The translations under genes were made by a program, and so were the position numbers. Of a stretch of DNA of 15,589 bases, positions 13,174 to 15,589 are shown in pieces. The notes beneath the pieces are model-generated. The model ran no database searches, was not told the DNA's origin, and saw nothing but the letters and a program-made list of their open reading frames with translations. This DNA is from Chthonomonas sp. UBA2387. GTDB taxonomy: Bacteria; Armatimonadota; Fimbriimonadia; Fimbriimonadales; Fimbriimonadaceae. The stretch is taken from contig DDSP01000028.1 in NCBI GenBank assembly GCA_002343445.1, forward strand, positions 1-15,589. The letters run 5' to 3'. Every line of letters begins with the position of its first letter. The stretch's first letter is position 1.

Positions 13174-13440
13174 GGTACCTTCGGACTCGTGGCCATCCTC
13201 GACGCCGACGCCGTCCTCGACGCCCTTCGCGCCGTGCAAGACCCCGACCTGCACCGCGACATCGTCACCCTGGGATTCGTCAAAGACATCCGCATCGCGG
13301 GCGGCGAGGTCTCGTTCCAGGTCGAGCTGACCACGCCCGCCTGCCCCGTGAAGGACCTGCTGAAGACCCAATGCGAGGTCGTCGTGGGCGCGCTGCCCGG
13401 GGTCGAACGGGTCGAGGTCGAGATGACGGCACGCGTGCGC
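13174..13440 (+). repeat. Right copy of the 267-bp direct repeat (mrp 5' end)
   Basis: This is the partner of 4804-5070, same strand, 8,370 bp away, gap-free. It includes the TACCTT hexamer, the GTG start and the first 84 codons of mrp. Because the reading frame continues into the ATPase domain here, this copy is the complete one. Confidence 0.93.
13176..13181 (+). promoter_or_regulatory. Candidate -10 element (TACCTT) before mrp
   Basis: TACCTT ends 7 nt before the GTG with no ribosome site between, as in the left repeat copy. Three of the seven spacer bases differ between copies while the hexamer is unchanged, which supports a role for the hexamer. Confidence 0.42.
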
Positions 13441-14250
13441 GGAGGCGAATCCAAGCCGGACGTTTCGCTGGCAGGGGTCCAACACGTCATCGCCATCGCT
13501 TCGGGCAAGGGAGGCGTGGGCAAGAGCACGGTCAGCTGCAACCTGGCCATCGCCTTGGCACAGGCCGGGGCCAAGGTCGGCCTTCTGGATGCCGACGTCT
13601 ACGGCCCGAGCATCCCGCTGATGATGGGTGCGCAGAACGAGCGCCCGATGACGCGCGGCGAGAAGATCGTGCCCATCTACCGCTACGGCATCCACCTGAT
13701 GTCGCTGGGTTTCCTGTTGGAAGAAGGCCAGGCCGTGCTGTGGCGGGGCCCCATGGTGGCGGGCACGGTGAAGCAGTTGCTGACCGACGTGGATTGGGGC
13801 GAACTGGACTACCTGATCGTGGACCTGCCCCCCGGAACGGGCGACGCGCCGATGTCGCTGGCGCAGTTGGTCCCCCTGACCGGGGTCGTCATCGTCGCCA
13901 CGCCCCACCATGTGGCCGCGAACATCGCAGGGAAGTCGGTGCAGTTGTTCCGCCGCCTGAACGCGCCGATCATCGGCGTGATCGAGAACATGGCCGAATT
14001 CGTATGCCCCTCGTGCCAGACCGTCTCGCGCATCTTCGCGGGACTTTCGGGCGAGGATTTGGCCGCGCGGTTCGACGTGCCCTTCCTGGGTTCGATTCCG
14101 CTGGACCCGGGTATCAGTCAAGCCTCGGACGACGGTGTGCCGCCGCTGGTGGCCGACCCCTTCCGCGCGCCTTCCCAGTGCTTCCGCGACTTGGCTGGCA
14201 AGTTGGCGCAGCAGGCGAGCATCCGCGCGCTCGCGCAAGAAGCATCCTGA
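13189..14250 (+). CDS. mrp: Mrp/ApbC-family Fe-S carrier P-loop ATPase
   Basis: The 353-residue cytoplasmic protein has an N-terminal MIP18/DUF59 domain (about 1-85, conserved C52 in TPACPVK), followed by the Mrp/NBP35 ATPase domain. That domain has a deviant Walker A SGKGGVGKST (105-114), DADVYGPS (134-141) and DLPPGTGD (212-219). It also has CPSC (C273, C276), the CxxC that bridges an Fe-S cluster between two monomers. Mrp proteins carry and transfer Fe-S clusters. The GTG at 13189 matches the start of the left-hand duplicate; an upstream TTG would add a non-conserved 18-residue leader. It is transcribed away from the Rrf2-led operon, with about 135 bp between the two starts. It may serve Fe-S maturation for that operon but is probably a housekeeping gene. 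Confidence 0.93.
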   Translation: MAILDADAVLDALRAVQDPDLHRDIVTLGFVKDIRIAGGEVSFQVELTTPACPVKDLLKTQCEVVVGALPGVERVEVEMTARVRGGESKPDVSLAGVQHVIAIASGKGGVGKSTVSCNLAIALAQAGAKVGLLDADVYGPSIPLMMGAQNERPMTRGEKIVPIYRYGIHLMSLGFLLEEGQAVLWRGPMVAGTVKQLLTDVDWGELDYLIVDLPPGTGDAPMSLAQLVPLTGVVIVATPHHVAANIAGKSVQLFRRLNAPIIGVIENMAEFVCPSCQTVSRIFAGLSGEDLAARFDVPFLGSIPLDPGISQASDDGVPPLVADPFRAPSQCFRDLAGKLAQQASIRALAQEAS

Positions 14251-14347
14251 TCCGACAACGATTCCAATTCGGTGTGAGGTCGCGAGCTTGGACCGTTCGA
14301 TGACTTGATCGGCAAGTGCCAAAGGCGGAACCCATACGTCCCTGCCG

Positions 14348-14353
14348 TACAAT
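14348..14353 (+). promoter_or_regulatory. Candidate -10 element (TACAAT) before the MCE-domain gene
   Basis: TACAAT is a near-consensus -10 box, ends 6 nt before the ATG and is not followed by a Shine-Dalgarno sequence. It lies in the 109-bp gap after mrp. No good -35 match was found at 16-18 nt. Confidence 0.5.
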
Positions 14354-14359
14354 GGTCGT

Positions 14360-15589
14360 ATGTCGAATGCCATCCGCGTCGGGACGTTCGTCGTCGTGTT
14401 CTTGGCGTTGCTCATGGGCGCGTTCGTGGCGCTGGGCCGAAACCCGCTCGGGCCCAAGCCGCTCGCTTACTACGCCGTGTTCGCCGATGCCGGCGGCGTG
14501 GTCGCGGGAACGGCCGTTCAGATGGCCGGCGTCAAGATCGGGCAAGTCGAGCGAGTGGAACTGGTCGGACCCAATCAGGCGCGGCTGCACCTCGCCATCG
14601 AGCCAGGGATTCGGATTCCGGCGGGTAGCGAAGCCCTGATCGCGACGTCCCTCATCGGCTTTGGCGAGAACCCGGTTCAGATCGTCGCGCCCCAAGGCGC
14701 CACCGCCTTCCTTGCCGCCGGCGATACGATCCAAGGCAAGAAGGGCAAGGCCCTCGACAACCTCCTGCCCGGTGCCGACGAAACCCTGAAAGAGCTGAAC
14801 ATGACGCTTGCAGCGGCTCGGGGGCTGATGGAAGACAAGGCGCTGAAGGGGCAGATCGAGGAGCTGCTGGCGACATCCACGGCCACGCTCGCGCGTTTCG
14901 AGAAGCTTGCGGCCAACTTCGACGGGCTTGTGACCGAGAATCGAGGCTCCATCAAGACCGCTATGGCCTCGGCGAACAGTGCAATGGCCGAGATCAACCG
15001 AGGCACGCAGATGCTCACGCAGCTCCTCGCCGACCCCAAGTGGCAGGATCAGGCCAGCGCCATGCTCGCCCAACTCAACGCCACGGGCAAGAAGGCCGAG
15101 GACCTCATTTTGAGCTTGGACGCGTTCGTGAACGACCCCGAACTGCGCGAGCCGCTCCGCCGCACCATGGCGAACGTCGAGACGATCACCCAGACTGGAA
15201 CGCGCGCCGCGGCCAACGCCGAGGAGATGACGGCGAACGGCGTCGTGCTCAGCCAGAAGGCCATCGAACTCGCCGACAACGCCAACGCCATCGCCGAGGA
15301 GGCCAAACTCGTCGTCAAGAAGATTCAAGACTTCTTCGAGAAGGTGCCCTCGGGGGTCAAGATCGAGCCGCAGTACCAGATGGACCTCGCCCGCGAGACT
15401 CACCCCAACTACTGGCGGACCGACTTCAGCGTGAAGGTGCCGGTCCGCGATGTGAACATCCATGCGGGCATCTTCGACGCGTTCGAGTCCAACAAACTCA
15501 ACCTGCAGATCGGAAAAGACGCGACGTGGGGCGAATGGCGGTATGGAATCTTTGCCAGCAAACCGGGAATCGGGGTAGACTATCGGCTC
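14360..15589 (+). CDS. MlaD/MCE-domain protein (partial, runs off the window)
   Basis: At least 410 codons are open from ATG 14360 to the window end. The N terminus has one membrane helix (RVGTFVVVFLALLMGAFVAL, about residues 6-25) and then an MCE domain (about 38-115: YYAVFADAGGVVAGTAVQMAG, VKIGQVERVEL, SLIGFGENPVQI). MCE/MlaD proteins are the substrate-binding part of ABC lipid transporters that move phospholipids between inner and outer membranes. A long Ala/Glu/Leu-rich segment (about 140-330, with repeated AxxA and NAEE/AxxL patterns) should form the helical or coiled-coil tunnel region. The C terminus (GIFDAFESNKLNLQIGKD) resembles the beta-strand-rich tail of longer MCE proteins. It implies an outer membrane. 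Partner mlaE/mlaF genes are not in view. Confidence 0.88.
   Translation, partial: MSNAIRVGTFVVVFLALLMGAFVALGRNPLGPKPLAYYAVFADAGGVVAGTAVQMAGVKIGQVERVELVGPNQARLHLAIEPGIRIPAGSEALIATSLIGFGENPVQIVAPQGATAFLAAGDTIQGKKGKALDNLLPGADETLKELNMTLAAARGLMEDKALKGQIEELLATSTATLARFEKLAANFDGLVTENRGSIKTAMASANSAMAEINRGTQMLTQLLADPKWQDQASAMLAQLNATGKKAEDLILSLDAFVNDPELREPLRRTMANVETITQTGTRAAANAEEMTANGVVLSQKAIELADNANAIAEEAKLVVKKIQDFFEKVPSGVKIEPQYQMDLARETHPNYWRTDFSVKVPVRDVNIHAGIFDAFESNKLNLQIGKDATWGEWRYGIFASKPGIGVDYRL

Noticed and set aside
13135..13188. Longer mrp start at TTG 13135
   Set aside because: The added 18 residues are not part of the Mrp domain, most of that stretch is absent from the left copy, and both copies share the GTG at the usual domain start.
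4804..13440. Composite transposon or IS-flanked island
   Set aside because: The repeats are coding mrp sequence; no transposase, terminal inverted repeat or integrase is encoded in the window.
13165..15463. Long minus-strand frames opposite mrp and the MCE gene (for example 14114-15463)
   Set aside because: They mirror clear coding sequence on the plus strand and contain no recognisable domain.
1..15589. CRISPR arrays, tRNA or rRNA genes
   Set aside because: No regularly spaced repeats and no cloverleaf or rRNA-like segment were noticed on reading both strands.

Overview
The window is GC-rich bacterial DNA. A MlaD/MCE protein, a lipoprotein and a Tat-exported molybdoenzyme point to a cell with a periplasm, probably a diderm. 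Phylum cannot be read securely. A member of a poorly sampled lineage such as Armatimonadota is a low-confidence guess, based on the L28 sequence and on several genes with a -10-like hexamer 6-7 nt before the start codon.

Layout. Positions 1-5,121 hold ordinary genes: a FdhF/YdeP-type molybdopterin oxidoreductase that stops early (minus), a Gfo/Idh/MocA oxidoreductase (plus, divergent from it), rpmB for ribosomal protein L28 (minus), a lipoprotein with a small gene overlapping its start (both minus), and a short stand-alone MIP18/DUF59-domain gene (plus). Positions 13,053 down to 5,202 hold one seven-gene minus-strand operon in which every stop codon overlaps the next start. Its order is Rrf2 regulator, NxrA/NarG-like catalytic subunit with a Tat signal, a 90-residue unknown protein, NxrB/NarH-like four-cluster Fe-S subunit, TorD/NarJ-like chaperone, a secreted protein resembling ethylbenzene-dehydrogenase gamma/NxrC, and a polytopic membrane protein. 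Positions 13,189-15,589 hold mrp/apbC (Fe-S carrier P-loop ATPase) and an MCE/MlaD protein that runs off the end.

How the genes fit together. The operon encodes a periplasmic nitrite oxidoreductase/nitrate-reductase-like complex of the type II DMSO reductase family. The A subunit would be folded with help from the TorD-like protein and exported through Tat together with B. The C-like subunit is exported by Sec. Neither a NarI-type diheme cytochrome nor a c-type cytochrome is encoded, so the electron partner is unknown, and the last gene (membrane protein without histidine) is the candidate. The first gene is an Rrf2 regulator with an NsrR/IscR-like three-cysteine motif, so control by NO or Fe-S status is likely.

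Most striking structure. The operon sits between two direct copies (about 94% identical over 267 bp, 8,370 bp apart) of the 5' part of mrp. The left copy is truncated to the MIP18 domain and the right copy is the intact gene. With the operon's lower GC content, this suggests the respiratory cassette entered by recombination at mrp, or that the locus was otherwise duplicated around it. No RNA gene, CRISPR array, transposase or prophage gene was seen.
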